A DNA stretch of 64,000 bases, from positions 62,001 through 126,000 of the forward strand of contig NZ_CP134196.1 in assembly GCF_031585635.1 (NCBI RefSeq), given 5' to 3'. The translations under genes and the position numbers were made by a program. This document shows, piece after piece, positions 26,360-34,923 of the stretch; the stretch's first letter is position 1; the number at the start of each line of letters is the position of its first letter. This stretch comes from Paraburkholderia sp. FT54 (GTDB lineage Bacteria > Pseudomonadota > Gammaproteobacteria > Burkholderiales > Burkholderiaceae). The notes beneath the pieces were generated by a model. The model ran no database searches, was not told where the DNA came from, and saw nothing but the letters and a program-made list of their open reading frames with translations.

Positions 26360-27967
26360 ATGTCGACTACCCCGAATACTCCAGCATCCGATCGCTCCGC
26401 CGCCAGCCAACCACCGAGCTGCAAAGTCAGCGCGAGCCCGCAGGAAGCGCCGGCCTCGCCGCCCGGCAAGCGGCCCGCGCCGCCGTGCACGCTGGTGATC
26501 TTCGGCGCTGGCGGCGACTTGACCAAGCGGCTTCTGATGCCGGCGCTGTACAACCTCGCAGTGGATGGTTTGCTCGACGGCGGGATGAAGATCATCGGTG
26601 TGAATCATGGCGAGCGCGAGACGGGCGCGTGGCGCGACGATCTGCACAAAGCGCTCGAGCAGTTCGCCGCCGACAAGGCCAGCACTTTCCACGCCGGCAA
26701 GCTCGACGACAAGGCATGGGACTGGGTCGCTCAACGCCTTGAGTACATGGCCGGCGAATTCGAAACCGACGATACGTTCACGAAGCTCAAGCAAAAACTC
26801 GAGCAAACGCCTGGCGGCAATGTGATCTTCTATCTCGCGGTCAGCTCGCGCTTTTTCAAACCGATCGTCGAGCATCTCGGCAAGGCGGGTCTGCTGAAAG
26901 AGGGCGACGGCGGCGGTTTCCACCGGATCGTGATCGAGAAACCGTTCGGCACCGATCTCGCGTCGGCCAAAGATCTGAACGCGCATATCCTGTCGTACGC
27001 GAAAGAAACGCAGGTGTATCGTATCGATCACTTTCTCGGCAAGGACACCGTGCAGAGCATTCTCGCGGTGCGCTTCGCCAACGCGCTGTTCGAACCGATG
27101 TGGCGGCGCGAATATATCGACAGCGTGCAGATCACGGCGGCGGAAACCATCGGCGTGGAAGGGCGCGGCAAGTTCTACGAACAGACCGGCGCGTTCCGCG
27201 ACATGCTGCCGAACCATCTGTTCCAGTTGCTCGGCATGGTCGCCATGGAGCCGCCCAATTCGTTCGACGCCGAAGCCGTGCGCGACAAGAAAGCCGAAAT
27301 CTTCGACGCCATCAAGCCGCTGACGCCGGACGATGTCGTGTTCGGCCAATATGAAAAGGGCCCGGCCGGTGTCGGCTATCGCGAGGAACCGGACGTCGCG
27401 CCGGACAGCACGACCGAAACCTACGCAGCGGCGCGCGTGTTCGTCGAAAACTGGCGCTGGGCCGGCGTGCCGTTCTATCTGCGCACCGGCAAGCGGTTGG
27501 CCGCGCGTCGCACGGAAATCTCGGTGCAACTGAAGCCGGTGCCGTTCCGCCTGTTCCGCGACACGCCCGTCGACGCGCTCACGCCGAACGTGCTGACTTT
27601 GCGTATCGATCCCGCGCACGGCACGAGCTTCGACTTCAACGTGAAAACGCCGGGACCGGTCATGCAGATCGGCGCGGTGCAGTCGTCGTTCGACTATGGC
27701 GACTTCTTCGCGGAACGCGCCAACGTCGGCTATGAAACCTTGCTCTACGACTGCATGCTCGGCGACGAGACGCTGTTCCAGCGTGCCGACAGCATCGAAA
27801 CGAGCTGGTGCGCAGTGGATGACGTGCTGCATCCGAAATCCGGCGGCGCGCTGCCGGTGCATGGCTGTCCGGCCGGCAGCGAGGGCCCCGCGGAAGCAGA
27901 CGCGTTATTGGCGCGCGACGGTCACGCATGGCGGCCGTTGAAAAGGGATGCAGTGCAGAAGAAGTAA
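26360..27967 (+). CDS. zwf: Glucose-6-phosphate 1-dehydrogenase
   Basis: 535 aa. Oxidises glucose-6-phosphate to 6-phosphogluconolactone, making NADPH, the entry to the pentose-phosphate and Entner-Doudoroff pathways. Key features: coenzyme-binding FGAGGDLTKRLLMPAL, the substrate-binding RIDHFLGK, and EKPFGTD. The usual protein is about 490 aa. The extra ~45 residues before LVIFGAGG are a Pro/Ala/Ser-rich leader, so translation could begin later than 26360. It is followed by polyphosphate glucokinase after 35 bp, so the operon can supply its own substrate. Confidence 0.93.
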   Translation: MSTTPNTPASDRSAASQPPSCKVSASPQEAPASPPGKRPAPPCTLVIFGAGGDLTKRLLMPALYNLAVDGLLDGGMKIIGVNHGERETGAWRDDLHKALEQFAADKASTFHAGKLDDKAWDWVAQRLEYMAGEFETDDTFTKLKQKLEQTPGGNVIFYLAVSSRFFKPIVEHLGKAGLLKEGDGGGFHRIVIEKPFGTDLASAKDLNAHILSYAKETQVYRIDHFLGKDTVQSILAVRFANALFEPMWRREYIDSVQITAAETIGVEGRGKFYEQTGAFRDMLPNHLFQLLGMVAMEPPNSFDAEAVRDKKAEIFDAIKPLTPDDVVFGQYEKGPAGVGYREEPDVAPDSTTETYAAARVFVENWRWAGVPFYLRTGKRLAARRTEISVQLKPVPFRLFRDTPVDALTPNVLTLRIDPAHGTSFDFNVKTPGPVMQIGAVQSSFDYGDFFAERANVGYETLLYDCMLGDETLFQRADSIETSWCAVDDVLHPKSGGALPVHGCPAGSEGPAEADALLARDGHAWRPLKRDAVQKK

Positions 27968-28002
27968 GTCAACGAGCCGCATCAACACCATCGGGGGACA
28001 CC

Positions 28003-28839
28003 GTGACAGCACGCAAGACTACAGGCAAGACGACGAGCAACGCGAAAAGTAAGACGAAAGTGACCAGCAGCACCGAGCGAATTCTGGCGATCGACGTCGG
28101 CGGCACCGGCTTGAAAGCCGCGATCATCGACGCGGACGGCAAGATGAAAACCGAGCGCGTGCGGGTGGCGACGCCGCATCCGTGCACGCCGGATCAACTC
28201 GTGGACGCGTTGGCGCAACTGGTTGCGCCGCTTGTCGAACAGGAGCCGCCTACGCTCATGTCAATCGGCTTTCCGGGCGTGGTGCGCAGCAATCGCATCC
28301 TGACCGCGCCGCACTTCGGCGTGGAAGGCTGGCATGACATTCCGCTCGCCGATTCGCTGGCGCAACGCCTGGGCGGCTTGCCGGTGCGCATGATCAACGA
28401 CGCCGAGATGCAGGGCTTCGCGGCGATCGAAGGCCAGGGGCTCGAATTCGTGCTGACGCTCGGCACCGGCGCGGGCACCGCGATGTTTCGCGACGGCGAG
28501 CTGATGCCCCATCTGGAGCTTGCGCATCATCCGGTCAGCAAGAAGGGCGTGGCGTACGACGAATACATCGGCGACGCGGCACGTGAGAAAGTCGGGAATA
28601 AACGGTGGAACCGGCGCGTTCAGAAGGTGATCGGAATTTTGGGTGCGCTGGTGAATTACGACAAATTGTGGATCGGCGGCGGCAACGCGGCGCGTCTCAC
28701 AATCGATCTGCCGGCGAACGTGGCCACCGTGTCGAACGATGCAGGTATCGAGGGCGGCGCGCGTTTATGGCATCCGAAGTCCGTGCGTGAGACGCGGCAG
28801 TTGCCGGAAGCGAATGAGCGGACGGGCCGCTTCAAGTGA
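28003..28839 (+). CDS. ppgK: Polyphosphate glucokinase (ROK family)
   Basis: 278 aa. Phosphorylates glucose using polyphosphate (and often ATP). The ROK nucleotide motif (LAIDVGGTGLK), GFPGVV, the catalytic-Asp region INDAEMQGFAA and the second glycine-rich LGTGAGTA are present. The HPVSKKGVAYDEYIG segment is typical of PpgK rather than ordinary glucokinases. A Lys/Thr-rich leader of ~25 residues precedes the fold. The GTG at 28003 has GGGGGA upstream. Placed immediately after zwf, it converts glucose from the upstream glucosidases into zwf substrate. Confidence 0.88.
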   Translation: MTARKTTGKTTSNAKSKTKVTSSTERILAIDVGGTGLKAAIIDADGKMKTERVRVATPHPCTPDQLVDALAQLVAPLVEQEPPTLMSIGFPGVVRSNRILTAPHFGVEGWHDIPLADSLAQRLGGLPVRMINDAEMQGFAAIEGQGLEFVLTLGTGAGTAMFRDGELMPHLELAHHPVSKKGVAYDEYIGDAAREKVGNKRWNRRVQKVIGILGALVNYDKLWIGGGNAARLTIDLPANVATVSNDAGIEGGARLWHPKSVRETRQLPEANERTGRFK

Positions 28840-28876
28840 TGTTCGACCGCTAAACCATAACCTTGGGGAAGAAAAC

Positions 28877-29443
28877 ATGATTCGAAGCAGTCGCTTCGGC
28901 GTCGCACGACGCCTGTTGCCGGTCGGCGTGTCTGCCGCGCTGGCGCTTGCCATGGTGCATGCCCGAGCGGCAGAAGCTTTCGTGGTCTCTTCGCCGGGTT
29001 TGGCCGACGGCGGCATGCTGGATTCGAGCCACGCGGCAAGCGCGAACAATTGTGGTGGCGCCAATGTGTCGCCGGTTCTGCAATGGCGGAATGCGCCCGC
29101 CGGCACCAAGAGTTATGCGGTGACCCTTTTCGATCCCGACGGCGGGAAGGGTCTGGGGATCGTGCACTGGGTACTGTATGGCGTCGCGCCCTCGACGACT
29201 TCGCTCGACGCGGGCGGCCAGCCGCCTGGCAGCGTCGCCGGCGCGAATCAGACAGGCGCCGCCGGGTATCGCGGACCGTGCCCGCCGGTGGGGGACAATC
29301 CGCATCACTACGTCGCGCAAGTCTACGCGCTCGATCTGCCGCCGGATGCGCTGCCGCCCGGTTTGACGCGGGAGGCGTTGCACGCCGCAATCAAGGATCA
29401 CGTGATTGCGGCGACGAGCACAGTGCTGCGTTACGGGCGATGA
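28877..29443 (+). CDS. YbhB/YbcL (Raf kinase inhibitor/PEBP-like) secreted protein
   Basis: 188 aa with a signal peptide (residues 1-32, cleaved after ARAAEA). The PEBP-like fold is shown by NVSPVLQWRNAPAGTKSYAV, LFDPDG, HWVLYGVAP, GYRGPCPPVGDNPHHYVAQVYALDL. The family binds phospholipid head groups or small anions; bacterial roles are unclear. TGGGGAAGA precedes the ATG. It follows ppgK after 37 bp but has no metabolic link to it. Confidence 0.88.
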   Translation: MIRSSRFGVARRLLPVGVSAALALAMVHARAAEAFVVSSPGLADGGMLDSSHAASANNCGGANVSPVLQWRNAPAGTKSYAVTLFDPDGGKGLGIVHWVLYGVAPSTTSLDAGGQPPGSVAGANQTGAAGYRGPCPPVGDNPHHYVAQVYALDLPPDALPPGLTREALHAAIKDHVIAATSTVLRYGR

Positions 29444-29473
29444 ACGCGCTGGCTTGGCGACAGGCGACTACGC

Positions 29474-30469
29474 TCATCGCGCCGCGTCGCCCCAACGGTA
29501 TTCCAAACTGGCTTCGTCGAGCTGCGTCTTGACCTGGTCGTCGAGCACGAGTTCGGACGCCGCGAGCGTGTCGCTCAATTGCTCGGCGCGGCTCGCACCG
29601 ATAATCGCCGACGTGACGAGCGGATTCGCCAGCACCCAGGCGAGCGAAACCCGCGTCAGCGATTCGCCGGTCGGCGCCACGATCGCCTTCAATTGCTCGA
29701 TCGTCTCGAATTCGCGTTTGTGCCAGTACCGCTCCTGATACATCGCACCGGCCTTGCCGACGGTTTCCGTGAATCGGCCGGACGTCGGCGCAGCATCCAG
29801 TTGATGCTTGCCCGTTAGCAGGCCACCTGCGAGCGGGTTGTACGGCATCACGGCCAATTGCTCCTCGGCTGCGAGAGGCAACAATTCGCGCTCGATCTGG
29901 CGGAACAACAGGTTATAGCGGGGCTGGACGGAGACGAAGCGCGCCACGCGCAAAACGTCGGCGCGGCCCAGGGCGCGAGCGAGCCGATACGCGAGAAAGT
30001 TCGACACGCCGATGTAGCGCGCCTTGCCTGATCGCACGATCACGTCGAGCGCTTCGAGCGTTTCGTCGAGCGGCGTATTCGCGTCGTCGGAATGGAGCTG
30101 GTAGAGGTCCACGTAGTCCGTGCCGAGGCGTTGCAACGAGGCGTCGATCGCATCCAGCAGATGTTTGCGCGACGCGCCTTGATCCCACGCCGACGGCCCC
30201 ATCTTGCCCACCGCTTTCGTCGCCAGAATGAAGCGATCGCGTTTGCCCTTCAGCCAGCGTCCGACGATTTCCTCCGTGCGGCCCGCAATGTTCTCGGTGC
30301 CGCCGAGCGGATACACATCGGCGGTATCGATGAAGTTCACGCCGGCATCCGCCGCCGTGTCGAGAATGCGATGCGAGACATTTTCTTCAGTCTGTAGACC
30401 AAAGGTCATCGTGCCGAGACACAGGCGCGAAACGGTCAGGCCGGTGCGGCCGAATTTTCGGTATTGCAT
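29474..30469 (-). CDS. Aldo/keto reductase
   Basis: 331 aa TIM-barrel NAD(P)H reductase. Catalytic tetrad: Asp and Tyr in FIDTADVYPLGG, Lys in LATKAVG, His in LYQLHSDD. The end of the barrel has the coenzyme loop (GASRAEQL). It belongs to the Tas/YajO/IolS-like group with broad aldehyde/ketone specificity. The ATG at 30469 has GGAG upstream. Convergent with the YbhB-like gene and divergent from the iron-uptake operon across 454 bp. Confidence 0.9.
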   Translation of the reverse strand: MQYRKFGRTGLTVSRLCLGTMTFGLQTEENVSHRILDTAADAGVNFIDTADVYPLGGTENIAGRTEEIVGRWLKGKRDRFILATKAVGKMGPSAWDQGASRKHLLDAIDASLQRLGTDYVDLYQLHSDDANTPLDETLEALDVIVRSGKARYIGVSNFLAYRLARALGRADVLRVARFVSVQPRYNLLFRQIERELLPLAAEEQLAVMPYNPLAGGLLTGKHQLDAAPTSGRFTETVGKAGAMYQERYWHKREFETIEQLKAIVAPTGESLTRVSLAWVLANPLVTSAIIGASRAEQLSDTLAASELVLDDQVKTQLDEASLEYRWGDAAR

Positions 30470-30923
30470 GGTCAACTCCGGGAATGAACGGAACAGTTCG
30501 ATAGGCAGTGTTGCAAAAAGGATAAACGGTGTCGGGATTTGGCGCTGACAGCGGATGCTTTCGGGCGTTATTAAATTGAAAGCTTTCTCGTGGACTCTTT
30601 TTTACTTTTCGTCCCTTAATTCTTTCATTTCAACACATTAGACATTGCAAGCGTGTAATGTGCCGGCGCGGAAAATGGGTTAAATATTACAAATTCCATA
30701 CATCAGTAAAAAATAGAAACAATTCTGTTACTAGGGGTAAGGCGCGTCGCGATTGATGCGACTTAATGTGTATGGAATGATACCGATTCTCATTTAACCA
30801 CTAGCCAGCCATCCCGTCGTTCGTGCCGTGCGCATGACACCGGCAGCCAGCCAATTGCGACTTTGTCACCGATTCCATCTCAGGTATGCGAATCCGGCAA
30901 GCGCATTTCCGACGGGAATTCCC
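30470..30923. other. 454-bp AT-rich divergent promoter region
   Basis: No gene-like frame. The stretch 30580-30800 is far more AT-rich than its surroundings, with several A/T runs, as expected for promoters facing the aldo/keto reductase and the TonB receptor. A Fur-box-like sequence lies at 30776-30794 (separate entry). Confidence 0.6.
30776..30794 (+). promoter_or_regulatory. Fur-box-like operator upstream of the siderophore receptor
   Basis: The 19-mer AATGATACCGATTCTCATT has palindromic ends (AATGA/TCATT) and NAT-repeat character resembling the Fur consensus. It lies about 130 bp before the receptor start, in the only AT-rich region nearby. Iron-dependent repression of the receptor/PiuC/PepSY operon is inferred from this match and the gene content. 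The central bases deviate from consensus. Confidence 0.5.
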
Positions 30924-33122
30924 ATGTTCAACCACACGCCGCTTGCGACTGCGTTAGCGTTAGCTTTTGCCGTTCCCTTTGCGACTCCGGCGGTCGCACA
31001 GACTGCTCCGCAAACTACGTCGCAGCCATCGGCCGCGAATGCAAACGCGACGACGACCACCGCAACCGAAAGCGGCACGTTGCCGACCATCGGCGTCGCG
31101 GCGCAGGCTGAACAACAGGACTTCCAGGCAGAGCGTTCGACGGTCGGAGCAAAGACGCCCACGGCGCTGCGCGATATTCCGCAGACCGTCACCGTCATCA
31201 ACAAGGCGGTGCTGCAATCGCAAGGCGCCACCTCGTTCCAGGACGCGTTGCGCAATGCGCCGGGCGTGACGATCGGCGCGGCCGAAGGCGGCCAGATCGG
31301 CAACAACATCAATCTGCGCGGCTTCACCGCGCAGAACGACATCTATCTGGACGGCTTCCGCGATCGTAACCAGTACTATCGCGACACGTTCGACCTCGAA
31401 GAACTCGAAGTGCTGTACGGTCCGTCGTCGATGCTGTTCGGCCGCGGCTCGACGGGCGGCGTGATCAACCAGGTCAGCAAGAAGGCGAATCTGCATGACT
31501 CGGCGGAAGTCACGGGCATGATCGGCACCGACGACAAATATCGCAGCACCGTCGACGTGAACCACAAGCTGACGGATACCTCGGCGATTCGCCTTAACGC
31601 CTTCGGCCAAAGCCTCGGCTCGACGCGCGACGTGATGAAGAACAAGGACTACGGCATCGCGCCGGAAGTGCGCTTCGGGATCGGCACGCCGACCGAAGTG
31701 ACGATCTCCGCGCTGATCCAGCACAACTACGACATGCCGGACTACGGCGTGCAGGCGTTGAACGGCCGCCCGTCGCCGGTGCCGAAGAACACGTTCTACG
31801 GCTTGACCACCGACCGCACGATGCAGGACGTGCAGACGGTCACCGCCGCGATCAAGCACAAGTTCTCGGACAACCTGATCCTGACGAATCAGACGCAGTT
31901 CTCGCACTCGATGACCGACGCGCGCGAAACCGCGCCGCAAGCGGTCTTGACGGGGCCATTCGCCAGCAGCACCGCGCTGACGAATGGCAATTTCACGACG
32001 CTGTCGCCGTCGCAACTGTTCATCAAGTTGCAGAGCCACGATCGTGTGATCGAGAACCACTCGCTATACAACGACACGATGCTGCAATACAAGTTCGTCA
32101 CCGGTCCGATCAAGCACGACCTGATCGGCGGTATCGACCTCGGCCACGACAGCTATACGAACCAGGCATACACCCGTAACAACTTGCCGGTCGTGACGAT
32201 GTTGAACCCGGCGTATCTGTCCAACCCTCCCGGTGTGACCACCACGGTCGGCAACTACGCCGATTCCGGCTCGAACGAAATTGGCGCGTACGTGAACGAC
32301 ACCGTGTCGATCGGCCAGAACTGGAAGGTAATCGGCGGTTTGCGTTGGGACCGCTTCCAGGCGCAGATTCACAACACGACCAGCGCGCCGGGTTATGCGA
32401 CGCAGACCAACTTCTTCACCAGTGTGCGCGCCGGCGTGATTTATCAGCCGACCGACTGGCAGTCGTACTACGCGTCGTACGGCACGTCGTTCAATCCGTC
32501 GCTCGAAGCGCTGACGGTGACCAACCTCACGCAGAACCTCGCGCCTGAGTCGACCAGGTCGTATGAAGTCGGCGGCAAATGGGATCTGCTCGGCGGCAAT
32601 CTTTCGGTGACGTCGTCATTCTTCCGCGAAGAAAAGACCAACGCGCGCACGCAGGTCTCGCCGACCGAATACGAACTCGACGGCGACGTTCGTGTCGACG
32701 GTTTCCAGGCCGGCGTGACGGGCCACATTACCGACAAGTGGCAAGTGTTCGGCGGCTATACGTACATGGACGCCATCATCCTGAAGGCGCGCGACGGTAC
32801 GCAAGGGCACGTGCCGGCCAACACGCCGCGCAACACGCTGACGTTCTGGACCACCTACGCGCTCACGCCGCACTGGGAAATCGGCGGCGGTCCGACGTAT
32901 ATGTCGCCGCGCTATGCGTCGAATACGAACTACGTGCAGGTGCCGGGCTACACGCGCTGGGATGCGACCGCTGCGTATCACGCGAAGAAATACGACGTGC
33001 GCCTGAACCTGCTGAACCTGACCAACAAGTACTACTACGACGCGCTGATTCCGTCGGACGGCGGCCGTTCCGTGCCGGGTATCGGACGCACTTTGCTGGC
33101 GACGTTCGACTACCGTTTCTGA
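30924..33122 (+). CDS. TonB-dependent ferric siderophore receptor (PiuA/Fiu-like)
   Basis: 732 aa. Signal peptide to about residue 26 (ATPAVAQ), then a plug domain with ALRDIPQTVTVINKAVLQSQG and NINLRGFTAQNDIYLDGFRD, and a 22-strand outer-membrane barrel ending in the expected aromatic residue (DYRF). The type matches catecholate-siderophore receptors. Start at 30924 chosen for the signal peptide, with GGGAAT upstream; a longer ORF begins 96 bp earlier. A PiuC-like hydroxylase follows, the classic piuA-piuC pair, supporting iron uptake. A 10-bp stem-loop separates the two. Confidence 0.92.
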   Translation: MFNHTPLATALALAFAVPFATPAVAQTAPQTTSQPSAANANATTTTATESGTLPTIGVAAQAEQQDFQAERSTVGAKTPTALRDIPQTVTVINKAVLQSQGATSFQDALRNAPGVTIGAAEGGQIGNNINLRGFTAQNDIYLDGFRDRNQYYRDTFDLEELEVLYGPSSMLFGRGSTGGVINQVSKKANLHDSAEVTGMIGTDDKYRSTVDVNHKLTDTSAIRLNAFGQSLGSTRDVMKNKDYGIAPEVRFGIGTPTEVTISALIQHNYDMPDYGVQALNGRPSPVPKNTFYGLTTDRTMQDVQTVTAAIKHKFSDNLILTNQTQFSHSMTDARETAPQAVLTGPFASSTALTNGNFTTLSPSQLFIKLQSHDRVIENHSLYNDTMLQYKFVTGPIKHDLIGGIDLGHDSYTNQAYTRNNLPVVTMLNPAYLSNPPGVTTTVGNYADSGSNEIGAYVNDTVSIGQNWKVIGGLRWDRFQAQIHNTTSAPGYATQTNFFTSVRAGVIYQPTDWQSYYASYGTSFNPSLEALTVTNLTQNLAPESTRSYEVGGKWDLLGGNLSVTSSFFREEKTNARTQVSPTEYELDGDVRVDGFQAGVTGHITDKWQVFGGYTYMDAIILKARDGTQGHVPANTPRNTLTFWTTYALTPHWEIGGGPTYMSPRYASNTNYVQVPGYTRWDATAAYHAKKYDVRLNLLNLTNKYYYDALIPSDGGRSVPGIGRTLLATFDYRF

Positions 33123-33144
33123 TACGCCTTGAACGCATGCGTTA

Positions 33145-33172
33145 GGCTTGCCGTTTTCGAAGACGGCAAGCC
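33145..33172 (+). other. Intercistronic stem-loop between receptor and piuC
   Basis: GGCTTGCCGT pairs perfectly with ACGGCAAGCC around an 8-base loop (TTTCGAAG). It lies 22 bp after the receptor stop and 21 bp before the hydroxylase start. It is followed by an A-run, not T's, so it is not a normal plus-strand terminator. It may stabilise the upstream mRNA or attenuate the downstream genes. Confidence 0.6.
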
Positions 33173-33193
33173 GACGCAAAAAAAGGAAACACC

Positions 33194-33877
33194 ATGTTGC
33201 TGCACATTCCGAACGTACTGAGCGCCGAACAGTTGCGGCTCGTGCGCGAGCGGCTCGACGAGGCGGGCGACGCCTGGGTCGACGGCCGCGCGACCGCCGG
33301 TTATCAGGGCGCGCCGGTCAAGCGCAATCAGCAGATCGCCGAGCACACGCCGATTGCGCGCGAGCTCGGCGATGTGATCCTCGCGTCGATCGAGCGCAAC
33401 CCGCTGTTCATCAGCGCGGTGTTGCCGAACCAGGTGTACCCGCCGCTTTTCAATCGTTACGAAGGCGGCATGCAGTTCGGCAGTCACGTCGACGGAGCCG
33501 TGCGCGTGCTGCCCAACGGCGCGAAGCTGCGCACGGACGTCTCGGTGACGCTGTTCATTTCCGACCCCGCCGACTACGACGGCGGCGAACTCGTGATCGA
33601 AGACACGTACGGCGTGCAGCAGGTCAAACTGCCGGCCGGCGACATGATCGTCTATCCGGCGACGAGTTTGCATCAGGTCACGCCGGTCACGCGCGGCGCG
33701 CGGATCGCAAGTTTCTTCTGGGTGCAAAGCCTCGTGCGCAGCGACACGCAGCGCGCAATGCTGTTCGACATGGACACGGCGATTCAACGGCTGAACGCCA
33801 GCAACGCCGACGATACCGCGCGCCGCAGTCTCGTCGGCATCTATCACAACCTGTTGCGGACCTGGAGCGAGACGTGA
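33194..33877 (+). CDS. piuC: PiuC/YbiX-type Fe(II)/2-oxoglutarate-dependent dioxygenase (PKHD)
   Basis: 227 aa. The iron-binding triad appears as H98-x-D100 (GSHVDGA) and distal H160 ([10 protein letters not shown]), with Arg170 for 2-oxoglutarate. The [11 protein letters not shown] segment is typical of the PKHD-type hydroxylase family that accompanies siderophore receptors. It probably modifies a siderophore or iron-uptake component in the cytosol; the substrate is not established for the family. AAAAGGAAA precedes the ATG. Its TGA overlaps the GTG of the next gene by 4 bp, indicating translational coupling. Confidence 0.92.
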   Translation: MLLHIPNVLSAEQLRLVRERLDEAGDAWVDGRATAGYQGAPVKRNQQIAEHTPIARELGDVILASIERNPLFISAVLPNQVYPPLFNRYEGGMQFGSHVDGAVRVLPNGAKLRTDVSVTLFISDPADYDGGELVIEDTYGVQQVKLPAGDMIVYPATSLHQVTPVTRGARIASFFWVQSLVRSDTQRAMLFDMDTAIQRLNASNADDTARRSLVGIYHNLLRTWSET

Positions 33878-34596
33878 GCGTACCCGAGGCAATCGACATT
33901 CAATCGCCCACGGGCATCGACCATGCGACGGACAACCCGCGTCGGTTGGATAACGACGAATTGAAAGCGCGCCGGCAGCGCTCGCGCCGCGCCACCTTCG
34001 TCAAATGGCTGCGCAAGGTGCATGGCTGGATCGGCTTGTGGGGCGCGGCGCTGGGTTTGTTGTTCGGCACCACGGGCTTCCTGCTGAATCATCGCGGCGG
34101 CCCGCTCAGAGTATCGACCGGCGAGCCCCAAGCGGCGATGCTGCAGGTGCCCTTGCCGCAACCCGCACCGGAGACGCCGCGTGAGCTGGGCAAGTGGCTC
34201 AAGCAGGAACTGAAACTGGCCGGCACGCCCGGGCGCGTTCAGAAAGAGCCGGCGCATCCGGTCGCATGGGGCGAGCGCAGCGTCGTTCAGCCGGAGCACT
34301 GGCAACTGAACTTCGCGTCGCCGCATGAGAACACGTCCGCCGAGTACTGGGTGGGCAATGGCTACGTGACGGTCAAGCGCAGCGAGAACACGTTTCTCGC
34401 GATGATGACGAACCTGCACAAGGGTGTTGGTCTGAGCGTCGGTTGGGTGCTGCTGATCGATACGCTCGCAGGCAGCATCATTTTGCTGTCGCTCACCGGC
34501 GTTTTGCTCTGGACGGAGTTGAACAAACGCAAGACCATCGGCGCGGTGTTAGTGCTGGGATCGATCGTCGCCGCAGTGTGTATGGGCCTGCTGTAA
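33874..34596 (+). CDS. PepSY-associated membrane protein of iron-uptake operon
   Basis: 240 aa from GTG at 33874. Cytosolic basic N-terminus, membrane helix at about residues 53-73 ([23 protein letters not shown]), a periplasmic region, then two C-terminal helices ([20 protein letters not shown] and [16 protein letters not shown]). This is the PepSY_TM-like/DUF4198-free layout found next to ferric-siderophore receptors, where such proteins are thought to reduce ferric siderophores at the inner membrane. It overlaps piuC by 4 bp, so it is part of the same operon. Reductase function is an inference. Confidence 0.8.
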   Translation: MSVPEAIDIQSPTGIDHATDNPRRLDNDELKARRQRSRRATFVKWLRKVHGWIGLWGAALGLLFGTTGFLLNHRGGPLRVSTGEPQAAMLQVPLPQPAPETPRELGKWLKQELKLAGTPGRVQKEPAHPVAWGERSVVQPEHWQLNFASPHENTSAEYWVGNGYVTVKRSENTFLAMMTNLHKGVGLSVGWVLLIDTLAGSIILLSLTGVLLWTELNKRKTIGAVLVLGSIVAAVCMGLL

Positions 34597-34923
34597 AGAC
34601 ACTGCAAGCCCGCAGTGATCGAGGAAAACCGGTCGCACGCTGACGGCGTTGCGATCGGGAAAATCGTCTTCCACCTGCATTGCATCAAGGTACGTTTTAC
34701 CTGCATTTCGGCTTCATTTCGCGGCGTCCCGTCGAGGCCGCCCGATTCTCTACATAGCGCTCAGCCCCGCGCCGCGAAAAGCCTGCGGCTTGGGGGTTCG
34801 GACGTCGCCCCCACCTTCCTCCTGCATACCGCTACATGCGAGAATCGCGCTACATCAATTGCGTGTGATCGTTAGCCATCCGTCGTATCGGGCACCGCTT
34901 TTGCAAGAGCGGTCCGCACGAAT
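34597..34923. other. 327-bp intergenic stretch without a recognisable gene
   Basis: Separates the iron operon from the hybrid kinase. No frame looks like protein, and no terminator hairpin with a T-tract is evident. The kinase promoter is expected here, but no confident -10/-35 pair could be named. Confidence 0.45.
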
